Below are positions 1-6,644 of a stretch of 64,000 nucleotides of DNA, piece after piece. Under the pieces are notes generated by a model. The model made no database searches. It was not told the DNA's origin and saw only the letters and a program-made list of their open reading frames with translations. The position numbers and the translations under genes are program-made. The stretch is from Phycisphaeraceae bacterium (lineage in GTDB: Bacteria > Planctomycetota > Phycisphaerae > Phycisphaerales > UBA1924): the NCBI GenBank assembly GCA_019636615.1, contig JAHBXF010000002.1:1118001-1182000 (forward strand), written 5' to 3'. Position 1 is the first letter of the stretch. Each line of letters begins with the position of its first letter.

Positions 1-586
1 CATCAATATCCTGCGCGACCATAACGGTGCGCACGTGCCCGCGAGCAAGATCACCATCTCCACGGTGGGCCGGGTGGACGGCATGCGGCAGATGAAAGAG
101 CGTCTGCACGAGCCGGGCCTGCACAGGCTCAACATCGCCCTGAGCCTCAACGCCCCAAACGACGCCGTTCGTTCCGGCCTCATGCCCATCAACCGCCGCT
201 GGAACATGTCGCAACTCCAGCAGGAACTCATCGATTGGCCCCGCTACGGCGGCAACAAGATCTGCCTTGAGTACGTGCTGATCCCCGGGGTGAACGACGC
301 CCCAGAGCACGCCGACGAGGTCGCCGCATTCATGAAACCCCTCACCGCGGGCGACGGCAGCAAAGCCCGGGCGGTGCTCAACCTCATTCCGTACAACCCC
401 CGTCGGAGTTCACCCTGGCCCGCCCCCACCGAGGCGCAGGTGGAAGCCTTCATGCGGCACCTCTTCTCTCACGGCGTCTTCGTGAAGCGCCGCCGCACCA
501 AGGGCCGCGAGATGATGGGCGCCTGCGGCCAGCTCGGCAACGAAGAGATCCGCCAGCGGCGGCTCGTGCAACTCACCCGTTCTTAA
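1..586 (+). CDS. rlmN: 23S rRNA (adenine-2503-C2)-methyltransferase RlmN, C-terminal part
   Basis: Radical-SAM enzyme that methylates C2 of A2503 in 23S rRNA (and A37 of some tRNAs). Only the last ~194 codons are present: the frame is open from base 2 and the N-terminal half, with the CxxxCxxC iron-sulfur motif, lies outside the window. The visible part begins in the typical core (INILRDHNGAHVPASKITIS), continues with RLNIALSLNAPND and the YVLIPGVND segment, and ends with the family's C-terminal catalytic cysteine region MGACGQL. It converges on the HDOD gene with only 12 bases between stop codons and no visible terminator. Identification rests on several family blocks in the right order, so it is firm even though the gene is partial. 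Confidence 0.96.
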   Translation, partial: INILRDHNGAHVPASKITISTVGRVDGMRQMKERLHEPGLHRLNIALSLNAPNDAVRSGLMPINRRWNMSQLQQELIDWPRYGGNKICLEYVLIPGVNDAPEHADEVAAFMKPLTAGDGSKARAVLNLIPYNPRRSSPWPAPTEAQVEAFMRHLFSHGVFVKRRRTKGREMMGACGQLGNEEIRQRRLVQLTRS

Positions 587-598
587 GCACGCCGGCGC

Positions 599-1819
599 TC
601 AGGCCGCAAACCGTCGCAGCCGCTCGGTGAGTTGGCTGAAGTCATCCCGGCTGGTTGTTTCAATTCCGAGCGCCTCGCATATCGAGATCGGCGTGTCGAT
701 CCCCGGCGAGACCCGGTGCGATGCCAGCCGCTGGCCCTTCGAGTCACTCACGAACGCGATAACCGCGCCGTCGTCTTCACGGACGATCTCTACCGTCTGC
801 CCGCACACTACGACCTTCGAGGCATCCCCGCCGGTTTCCTTCGCCAGCGACGCCTCAACACTCATGTCCACGGCACGCGAGAGCGAACGCTGCACGCACG
901 ACATGAGCGACTCAAAGTCACCCAGCGGCAGCGCGATGCCCGAAAATACCTCGATGAGCATCTGGTACTCGCGTACCGACCGCGATACCAGCATGCCCAT
1001 CTGTTCGTCATCGATCCCCAGCAGTTTCTGCGCCGAGACATCTTCCACCACCACGCTCGGTTCGTCTTCCTTCCATGACGACAGCACCGGCGCACCCGTG
1101 CAATACGCGATGCGGTGCAGACGCGACGGCGGATCATCCTTCCCGTTCTCCGCGGGGTTGGTGTGGTGCAGTTCCAGAGGCCTGGCGAGCAGTTCCGGCA
1201 GTTTCCACATCCGCCCCAGGACCGTGATGATGTCCACATGCGTGAACGTCAGCAGTTCAAACTCGCGCCGGTACAACTTCCCGGGGGCCGGGTCATCATC
1301 AAAGAATCGCTGGTACTGATCACCCGCCAGGCGGCACATCAGCGGAATCCCGGCGTCCATCATCAGCCCCACCACAAACGCCTCCGCCACCACGTTCGGC
1401 GCGGTCAGCCGCGCCGCCTCAGACGCCATGCACGCCCTCAGCAGCGACTGCCCCCACACCCTGCGAGAGATCTCCTGCACGCCCTTGGCCGTCGCGGCGC
1501 GGCTCAGATAAAAGCCCAGCGAGATCGACTTGAGCCGTTCAAGCCCAAGAATCAGGCACGCACGCTCGAGCGTCGTCACCGGCGTGCGCTGCGCAAAGAT
1601 CGCGGAGTTCGCCAGTTTCAGCACACGCCCAGAGATCGCGCTGTCGGCCTTGATGATGCGCGCAAAGTCGATCAGTTGCGCATCCTGGTTCGTGGCAAGA
1701 TCCAGCAGGCGCACGACCACCTCCGGCCGGCTTTCGATGCCCACCGCTTCAAGCCTGCGCTCCAGATAGGTGTGCATCTGACGGACTTCGACCGCCGTCA
1801 GCAGGCTTCTTACCTTCAT
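599..1819 (-). CDS. HDOD-domain signalling protein
   Basis: 406-residue protein with an HDOD domain (PF08668 type) over roughly residues 20-230. Visible blocks are a helical N-terminus, DFARIIKADSAISGRVLKLAN, TTLERACLILGLERLKSISL and a later FTHVDIITVLGRMWKLPELL. HDOD proteins are HD-related but usually non-catalytic scaffolds in bacterial signalling. The C-terminal ~130 residues are not recognised; they include a short beta-rich stretch. The start at 1819 is preferred over upstream in-frame codons because AAGGTG lies 7 bases ahead and the protein then begins directly with the helical domain. No sensor or output domain is visible. It is followed upstream by pdxH in the same orientation at 141 bases, so it may be separately transcribed. 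Confidence 0.82.
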   Translation of the reverse strand: MKVRSLLTAVEVRQMHTYLERRLEAVGIESRPEVVVRLLDLATNQDAQLIDFARIIKADSAISGRVLKLANSAIFAQRTPVTTLERACLILGLERLKSISLGFYLSRAATAKGVQEISRRVWGQSLLRACMASEAARLTAPNVVAEAFVVGLMMDAGIPLMCRLAGDQYQRFFDDDPAPGKLYRREFELLTFTHVDIITVLGRMWKLPELLARPLELHHTNPAENGKDDPPSRLHRIAYCTGAPVLSSWKEDEPSVVVEDVSAQKLLGIDDEQMGMLVSRSVREYQMLIEVFSGIALPLGDFESLMSCVQRSLSRAVDMSVEASLAKETGGDASKVVVCGQTVEIVREDDGAVIAFVSDSKGQRLASHRVSPGIDTPISICEALGIETTSRDDFSQLTERLRRFAA

Positions 1820-1960
1820 ATTCGCACCTTGCGATTCGAAAACTGTTCGGCGATTATGCCCACGCGCATCATGAGCGTGCCATGACTCTTGGATCGGCCG
1901 ACAGCCTCCCCGAATCGAGCCCGCCCCGCCAGTTTCAGAAACTCTCCCCGACACCGCCCA

Positions 1961-2677
1961 TCAAGGTTGCAGCCTTGTCGATCGCCAGGGCGACCCGGTG
2001 ACTTCCTCGCCCTGCTTCTGGCTGATCTCTCGCTCCCACACCGCACGGTCGTGCAACCTGCCCGGGCCACCAAGCCACAACTCCAGACGCGCGGCCCAAA
2101 GCCTGAAGCCCCCCCAGTGCGGCGGCCGCGGTATGTGAATGCTGTTGCCCTTCAACAAGATCTCGTCTGGGTCAAGCCCGAGCCGCTCGATCACCTCCCC
2201 CACACGGCCGATGAGTGTTGTCCGTGATTCGAGCGGCTCGCTCTGTTCACTCGCCCACGCCGAGAGGCGGCTTTCCCATGGACGGCTTGCGAAGTACGCG
2301 TCGCTCTCCCCGGGCGGGCTCTGAAACACCTCACCCTCCATCCGAACCTGCCTGTCCGCGTGGTCCCAGTGAAAGGTCACCGCCGCGCGCGGCGTGGCGA
2401 GCAACTGCCGCCCCTTCGCCCCGCGATAGTTGGTAAAGAACACGATGTACCCCTCCGCCGGGTTCACCCCGCGGCACAGAACGATCCTCGCGGACGGCCC
2501 TCCTCCGGCCGAGACGGTCGCCAGATTCATCGCGTCCGGGTTCGGTTGGCGGCCCGAGGTGCGGGCCTCGGTGAACCACGCCGAGAAGATGGTGAACGGG
2601 TCCGCGGGCAGCGGATCGGGGAGTGTCTGTGCCGCGGCCATTCGGTCGATCAGCGCCTGGGGAAGTCGAACTGTCAT
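1961..2677 (-). CDS. pdxH: Pyridoxamine 5'-phosphate oxidase
   Basis: 238-residue FMN-dependent flavoprotein that oxidises pyridoxine/pyridoxamine 5'-phosphate to pyridoxal phosphate, the last step of PLP synthesis and salvage. Blocks in order: DPFTIFSAWFTEA, PNAMNLATVSAGGGPSARIVL-type FMN site (here NPDAMNLATVS), VFFTNYRGAKGRQL, FHWDHADRQVRMEG, DAYFASRPWESRLSAWAS, and a C-terminal PPHWGGFRL. The tail departs slightly from the canonical WxxxRLxP ending (ends in RSTRLQP). Length is slightly above the family norm of ~215. There is no Shine-Dalgarno; instead TATCCT lies 5 bases before the ATG, suggesting a leaderless transcript (see the promoter entry). Confidence 0.95.
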   Translation of the reverse strand: MTVRLPQALIDRMAAAQTLPDPLPADPFTIFSAWFTEARTSGRQPNPDAMNLATVSAGGGPSARIVLCRGVNPAEGYIVFFTNYRGAKGRQLLATPRAAVTFHWDHADRQVRMEGEVFQSPPGESDAYFASRPWESRLSAWASEQSEPLESRTTLIGRVGEVIERLGLDPDEILLKGNSIHIPRPPHWGGFRLWAARLELWLGGPGRLHDRAVWEREISQKQGEEVTGSPWRSTRLQP

Positions 2678-2682
2678 GCTCT

Positions 2683-2688
2683 AGGATA
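2683..2688 (-). promoter_or_regulatory. Putative -10 element of leaderless pdxH
   Basis: Read on the minus strand, TATCCT is followed by 5 bases and the pdxH ATG. No Shine-Dalgarno is present. It belongs to the recurring TANNNT-N5-8-start pattern of this window. Confidence 0.45.
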
Positions 2689-2724
2689 AGCCGGCGGCGA
2701 ACATGGTCCGCCGATGCAACCCTC

Positions 2725-2730
2725 TACACT
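2725..2730 (+). promoter_or_regulatory. Putative -10 element upstream of the dioxygenase gene
   Basis: TACACT, the same hexamer found before the RND adaptor and phosphohexomutase genes, lies 45 bases before the HAAO start and would give a leader of about 38 bases containing the CAGGAG ribosome site. No good -35 box is seen. Confidence 0.3.
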
Positions 2731-2775
2731 CCCAGAGTCTCCACCGGCCGTTCACACCCAGCAGGAGCCCCCGCC

Positions 2776-3468
2776 ATGACGTCAACTTCACTCCTCAACC
2801 TCCAGAAGTGGATCCGCGAGAACCGCAAGCACCTCGTGCCACCCGTCAGCAACAAGCAACTCTTCACCGAAAGTCAGGACTCGGTCATCTTCGTCAGCGG
2901 CGGGCCCAACACGCGCAACGATTTTCACGTCAATCCTACCGAAGAGCTCTTCTACCAACTCAAAGGCGACATCGCGGTTCGGCTGCGGCCGCTGGACGGC
3001 AGCAAACCATTCGACCAGATCATCCGCGAAGGTGAACTCTTCCTGCTGCCCCGCTGGGTGCCGCACCGACCACAGCGCCCCAAGGGCACCGTCGGCCTCA
3101 TCGTCGAGTTCCCACGCCCGCAAGGCCAACTCGACGGCCTCCGCTGGTATTGCCCAACGTGCGATGAACTCGTGCACGAAGCCCGCTGGCAACTCAAGAA
3201 GATCGACGAAGACCTCAAGATCATCATGGAAGACTTCTGGGGCGGCCCCGAAGACCGCCGCACCTGCCGCGCCTGCGGCCATGTCATCCAGCGTGCCGGC
3301 GAGATCACCCTCAAGCGCGGCAAAGTCAGCCCCGGCACCAATAAGGCCGCCCGCAGTGCCCCCAAACCCACCCCAAAGAGCAAGCCCACGCCAAAGAGCA
3401 AGGCTTCCAGCGCATCGCATCGCCCCGCCCGATCCAGCGCCTCAACCCGCCGCGCGGCGCGGCGTTGA
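2776..3468 (+). CDS. nbaC: 3-hydroxyanthranilate 3,4-dioxygenase
   Basis: Cupin-type non-haem Fe(II) enzyme that opens 3-hydroxyanthranilate to 2-amino-3-carboxymuconate semialdehyde (ACMS) in the kynurenine pathway. The iron ligands are visible as H51, E57 and H97, with the substrate-side residues R48, R101 and E111 in place. The bacterial-type rubredoxin-like second metal site is present as C126-P-T-C129 and C164-R-A-C167. The ATG at 2776 is chosen because CAGGAG lies 8 bases ahead; the frame extends upstream without family similarity. Residues ~176-230 form a basic, low-complexity tail rich in K, P, S and R that is not part of the usual ~175-residue enzyme. The next gene encodes the enzyme that consumes its product. 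Confidence 0.93.
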   Translation: MTSTSLLNLQKWIRENRKHLVPPVSNKQLFTESQDSVIFVSGGPNTRNDFHVNPTEELFYQLKGDIAVRLRPLDGSKPFDQIIREGELFLLPRWVPHRPQRPKGTVGLIVEFPRPQGQLDGLRWYCPTCDELVHEARWQLKKIDEDLKIIMEDFWGGPEDRRTCRACGHVIQRAGEITLKRGKVSPGTNKAARSAPKPTPKSKPTPKSKASSASHRPARSSASTRRAARR

Positions 3469-3501
3469 TGCTCTTCTGATTTGTCTTTGCCCCGATCCGT
3501 C

Positions 3502-4560
3502 ATGAAGATCGATCTGCACACGCACATCCTGCCCAGGAGTTGGCCGGACTGGACAGCCCGCACCGGATACCCGGGATGGGTCTATCTCGAACACACGCGC
3601 CCCTCGTGCGCGTGCATGATGCAGTCTACCGCTCACGGGCCGCCCAGGTCGTTCCGTGAGATCGACGAGAACTGCTGGAGCCCCCAGCGACGCCTCGATG
3701 AAATGAACGCCGCGGGCGTGGATGTCCAGGTGCTCTCCACCGTGCCCGTGATGTTTTCCTACTGGGCCAAACCCGCCGACGCCTACGACCTGGCACGCCT
3801 CCTCAACGATCACATCGCAGAAACGTGCGCTTCCGCTCCTGCCGCAGGACTCGCCGCGCTCAAACGATTCGAGGGGCTCGCCACCATCCCCATGCAGGAT
3901 GCCGACCTCGCCTGCAAAGAGTTGGATCGCTGCGTCAAAGACCTCGGCCTGCGCGGCGTTCAGATCGGTACCCATGTCAACCAGATCAACCTGGGCGACA
4001 GCACGCTGCGCCCTATTTTTCAGCACGCCCAGACGTTGGGCGCGGCGGTGTTCGTCCACCCGTGGGACATGCTCGGAGGGGAACGACTTTCGAAATACTG
4101 GATGCCCTGGCTCGTCGGCATGCCCGCCGAAACCGCCACGGCGATCTGTTCCGTCCTCTTCTCCGGGCTTCTTGATGCCGCCCCGACTCTCAGGCTCTGC
4201 TTCGCTCACGCCGGAGGAGCCTTCCCCTACACCGTCGGCCGCATCGACCACGGTTTCCACGCGCGGCCTGATCTCTGCGCGATCGATACGCTGACCCCGC
4301 CCCGTGCTTTCATCCGGAATCACACCAGCGGTGCACACGCCAGGTTCTGGATCGATTCTCTCACACACGATCCCGCAGCGCTGCGGCTGGCGATCGAGGT
4401 GATGGGCCACACAAGGGTTGCGCTGGGCTCAGACTACCCCTTCCCGCTCGGAGAGGCCCGCGCCGGCGAGATGATCGAAGGCATGACAGACCTGCCTGCC
4501 CAGACGCGCGATTGGCTTCTCTGGAAGTCCGCTGCTGAGTTCCTGGGCCTGAGCCAGTAA
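3502..4560 (+). CDS. nbaD: 2-amino-3-carboxymuconate-6-semialdehyde decarboxylase (ACMSD), amidohydrolase family
   Basis: 352-residue zinc amidohydrolase that decarboxylates ACMS, the product of the preceding gene, to 2-aminomuconate semialdehyde and so diverts it from spontaneous conversion to quinolinate. Metal and catalytic residues are visible: H6 and H8 (DLHTHILP), H186 (FVHPWDM), H236 (CFAHAGG) and D311 ([10 protein letters not shown]). The [20 protein letters not shown] and [11 protein letters not shown] blocks are typical of ACMSD. The ATG at 3502 gives the family's usual N-terminus; a TTG seven codons upstream is possible, and neither has a clear ribosome site. It lies 33 bases after the dioxygenase, so the two are probably cotranscribed. 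It converges on tpiA with a 10-base gap. Confidence 0.92.
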   Translation: MKIDLHTHILPRSWPDWTARTGYPGWVYLEHTRPSCACMMQSTAHGPPRSFREIDENCWSPQRRLDEMNAAGVDVQVLSTVPVMFSYWAKPADAYDLARLLNDHIAETCASAPAAGLAALKRFEGLATIPMQDADLACKELDRCVKDLGLRGVQIGTHVNQINLGDSTLRPIFQHAQTLGAAVFVHPWDMLGGERLSKYWMPWLVGMPAETATAICSVLFSGLLDAAPTLRLCFAHAGGAFPYTVGRIDHGFHARPDLCAIDTLTPPRAFIRNHTSGAHARFWIDSLTHDPAALRLAIEVMGHTRVALGSDYPFPLGEARAGEMIEGMTDLPAQTRDWLLWKSAAEFLGLSQ

Positions 4561-4570
4561 CCCGTCTTGC

Positions 4571-5374
4571 TTACTCGCCCTCGCGAGACCGCTTCGCCGA
4601 CGCCGCCTCTGCCGCCGCCTTGCAGATGGCGACAAAGTCGGCAGACTTGAGCGAAGCCCCGCCGATGAGCCCGCCGTCGATGTCCGGCTGCATGAAAAGG
4701 TCCGGCGCGTTGTCCGGTTTCACGCTGCCACCGTAGATGATCCGCAGTTTCTCGGCAACGTCCGGCGAGTAGGTCCGCCCCACAAGTTCACGGATGTGCT
4801 GGTGGGCCTCCTGGGCGTCCTGCGGGGTCGCCGTCTTGCCCGTGCCGATGGCCCACACCGGCTCGTACGCGATGATGAGCCGTTCAACCAGACTCGCGGG
4901 AATCTCGGCCAGCGCGGTCTTGATCTGCCGAGCGTTCACAATGTCCTGGTGCCCGGCTTCCCGCTCTTCGAGCGTCTCGCCCACGCACAGGATCGCCTCG
5001 ATCGAACCCTCGAGCACCCGACGCAGTTTCTTGTTGATCAACTCGTCCTTCTCGCCCATCACGTGCCTGCGTTCCGAGTGCCCCACCAGCACCGCCTGCA
5101 CGCCGCAATCCTTGAGCATGTCCAGCGACACCTCTCCCGTGTACGCGCCGTCGCGCTGGTGACAGCAGTCCTGCGCCCCGAGCCGCAGAGACGAACCCCG
5201 ATCCCTCAGGATCGACCGGATCGTCAGCAGATACGGGAACGGCGGGAACACACACACTTCTACACCTTCGGCGGCCAGAACCCCATCTGCCACCGCGCGG
5301 ACAAGGTCCGGCCCCGTGCTGCGGTTGGTGTTCATCTTCCAGTTGCCGCCGACAAATGGTTTGCGTGTAGACAA
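4571..5374 (-). CDS. tpiA: Triosephosphate isomerase
   Basis: 267-residue glycolytic TIM-barrel enzyme interconverting dihydroxyacetone phosphate and glyceraldehyde 3-phosphate. The catalytic residues are N11/K13 (GGNWKMN), H99 (VGHSERR) and E171 (AYEPVWAIGTG); the phosphate loop YGGSVKPDN and GGLIGGASL follow. I place the start at a TTG (5374): it gives the standard N-terminus, and GAGAGAAG lies about 4 bases upstream, while the longer open frame adds 57 residues unlike the family. The C-terminal ~15 residues (AAEAASAKRSREGE) are a short extra tail. ispF ends 177 bases upstream in the same direction, so tpiA may have its own promoter; TACGCT occurs on this strand at 5471-5466. Confidence 0.96.
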   Translation of the reverse strand: MSTRKPFVGGNWKMNTNRSTGPDLVRAVADGVLAAEGVEVCVFPPFPYLLTIRSILRDRGSSLRLGAQDCCHQRDGAYTGEVSLDMLKDCGVQAVLVGHSERRHVMGEKDELINKKLRRVLEGSIEAILCVGETLEEREAGHQDIVNARQIKTALAEIPASLVERLIIAYEPVWAIGTGKTATPQDAQEAHQHIRELVGRTYSPDVAEKLRIIYGGSVKPDNAPDLFMQPDIDGGLIGGASLKSADFVAICKAAAEAASAKRSREGE

Positions 5375-5465
5375 GGGTCTTCTCTCGCGTGATCGTGGTC
5401 TCTCGCCGCGCTCTGAGGCCGGTGGGTCTCCAGACCCGCCCAAACCACGCGCGGCAGATGCGCAG

Positions 5466-5471
5466 AGCGTA
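5466..5471 (-). promoter_or_regulatory. Weak candidate -10 element upstream of tpiA
   Basis: TACGCT, identical to the hexamer before hisS, lies 91 bases upstream of the tpiA TTG in the ispF-tpiA gap. No -35 element is evident, so this is only suggestive. Confidence 0.2.
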
Positions 5472-5551
5472 GGACCATCGCTCTCGCCGGTGTGCCGTAC
5501 GTTCACAGTTCCTGCCCGTGTGCTCTGGCTACGCACCCACCCCAATCGGGT

Positions 5552-6130
5552 TCACGCCAGGTGCTGCTCGGCCTGCCGCCCCGGCGCAGCCATCCGCACC
5601 AGCAGCACCGCGACGTGCACCTCCACGGCGCGCCCCTCGCCAACGGCATCAACCCGTTCGTGCGTCTTGCCTTTGATGTTGACCCGCGCCACCGGCACCC
5701 CCGTTTCGCGGGAGATATTCTCGCGCATCGCCTCTTTGCGGGGCGAGAGTTTGGGGCGTTCAAGAATCACGGTCGCGTCGATATTGGCAATCTGCCACCC
5801 GGCCGAAGCGACGCGGCTGGCCGCTTCCCGCAGGAACACGGCGGAATCCGCCGATTCATGACGAGGGTCGTCATCGGGAAAGAGTTGACCGATATCCGGC
5901 ATCGACAGCGCGCCAAGCAGCCCATCGGTCACCGCGTGGTACAGCGCATCGCCGTCAGAATGGCTCACCGGGCCTGTGGCAGACTCCAGCAGCACGCCAC
6001 CAAGCACGAACGGCCTCCCGGGGCCGGCCGGCGCGCAGGGCTCCAGCCTGTGGACGTCGTACCCGTGGCCGATCCGCAGCGGCGGATCATCTGACCAACT
6101 CAGCGTTGCTGCGTGCCCCTTCTGGCTCAT
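5552..6130 (-). CDS. ispF: 2-C-methyl-D-erythritol 2,4-cyclodiphosphate synthase
   Basis: 192-residue zinc enzyme of the MEP isoprenoid pathway that cyclises CDP-methylerythritol phosphate with loss of CMP. The metal ligands are D25 and H27 (IGHGYDVHRL) and H65 (ALYHAVTDGLLGA); H57-S-D-G-D and the SADSAVFLREAA and NIDATVILERPKL segments are conserved, as is the C-terminal NIKGKTHERVDAVGEG. It is longer than the usual ~160 residues through a 15-residue N-terminal lead and a short tail. Its ATG overlaps the stop codon of the upstream lipoprotein gene by 4 bases (ATGA), so translation is probably coupled. Confidence 0.96.
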   Translation of the reverse strand: MSQKGHAATLSWSDDPPLRIGHGYDVHRLEPCAPAGPGRPFVLGGVLLESATGPVSHSDGDALYHAVTDGLLGALSMPDIGQLFPDDDPRHESADSAVFLREAASRVASAGWQIANIDATVILERPKLSPRKEAMRENISRETGVPVARVNIKGKTHERVDAVGEGRAVEVHVAVLLVRMAAPGRQAEQHLA

Positions 6131-6516
6131 TTGTTCGTGTGCGCATACGGCTCGGGAATCGGCCGAAGTGTCGTCACCAGTTTGCGCGACGCCGGCGGGG
6201 GCACCCGCAGCGTGCTTCGGCGGCCCGTCGGAATGGTGTCGGTGCCCACCAAGGTCCAGGTGAGTTCGTCGTAGCCCAGTTCGTTGGCTCGTGCGGCCCG
6301 ATACTTGAAACTCATGTCAAGCCGCTGACCAACCGGCACCTCACAGGTCCAGACGGTCTCACCCGTCGCCGTGTTCACCAGCGAAATCGTCTGAGGCCAG
6401 TCGGGCACGCTGCGGTAGGTGTAGACCTCCTGATGGCTGCACGCGGGCAATGAGCCCAGACATACGAGCGTGGCGGCGAGTGCGATGGCTTGTGCGGCGT
6501 TTCTCAGCGTCGGCAT
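6127..6516 (-). CDS. Small predicted lipoprotein of unknown function
   Basis: 129-residue protein with a lipoprotein signal: basic start, hydrophobic AAQAIALAATLVCLGS, and lipobox LPAC at about residues 23-26, so it is probably anchored to a membrane facing the periplasm. The mature part (VYTYRSVPDWPQTISLVNTA) is short and beta-rich, with no family I recognise. GGAG lies 11 bases before the ATG. Its stop overlaps the ispF start. The coupling to ispF probably reflects shared transcription rather than a shared pathway. It is likely real because of the well-formed signal and the overlap. Confidence 0.75.
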   Translation of the reverse strand: MPTLRNAAQAIALAATLVCLGSLPACSHQEVYTYRSVPDWPQTISLVNTATGETVWTCEVPVGQRLDMSFKYRAARANELGYDELTWTLVGTDTIPTGRRSTLRVPPPASRKLVTTLRPIPEPYAHTNK

Positions 6517-6644
6517 GTGATCGTTGGCTCCGTCGGTCGTCGTCCTGGGTCACGCCCTCGTGCGTGCTGGGGCAGGGTAGGAGCACACCAACCCCTGAGG
6601 GCAGAGAGAGGGGGTGTCTTCATTCCGCCCCCCCTGAGGGGCCC

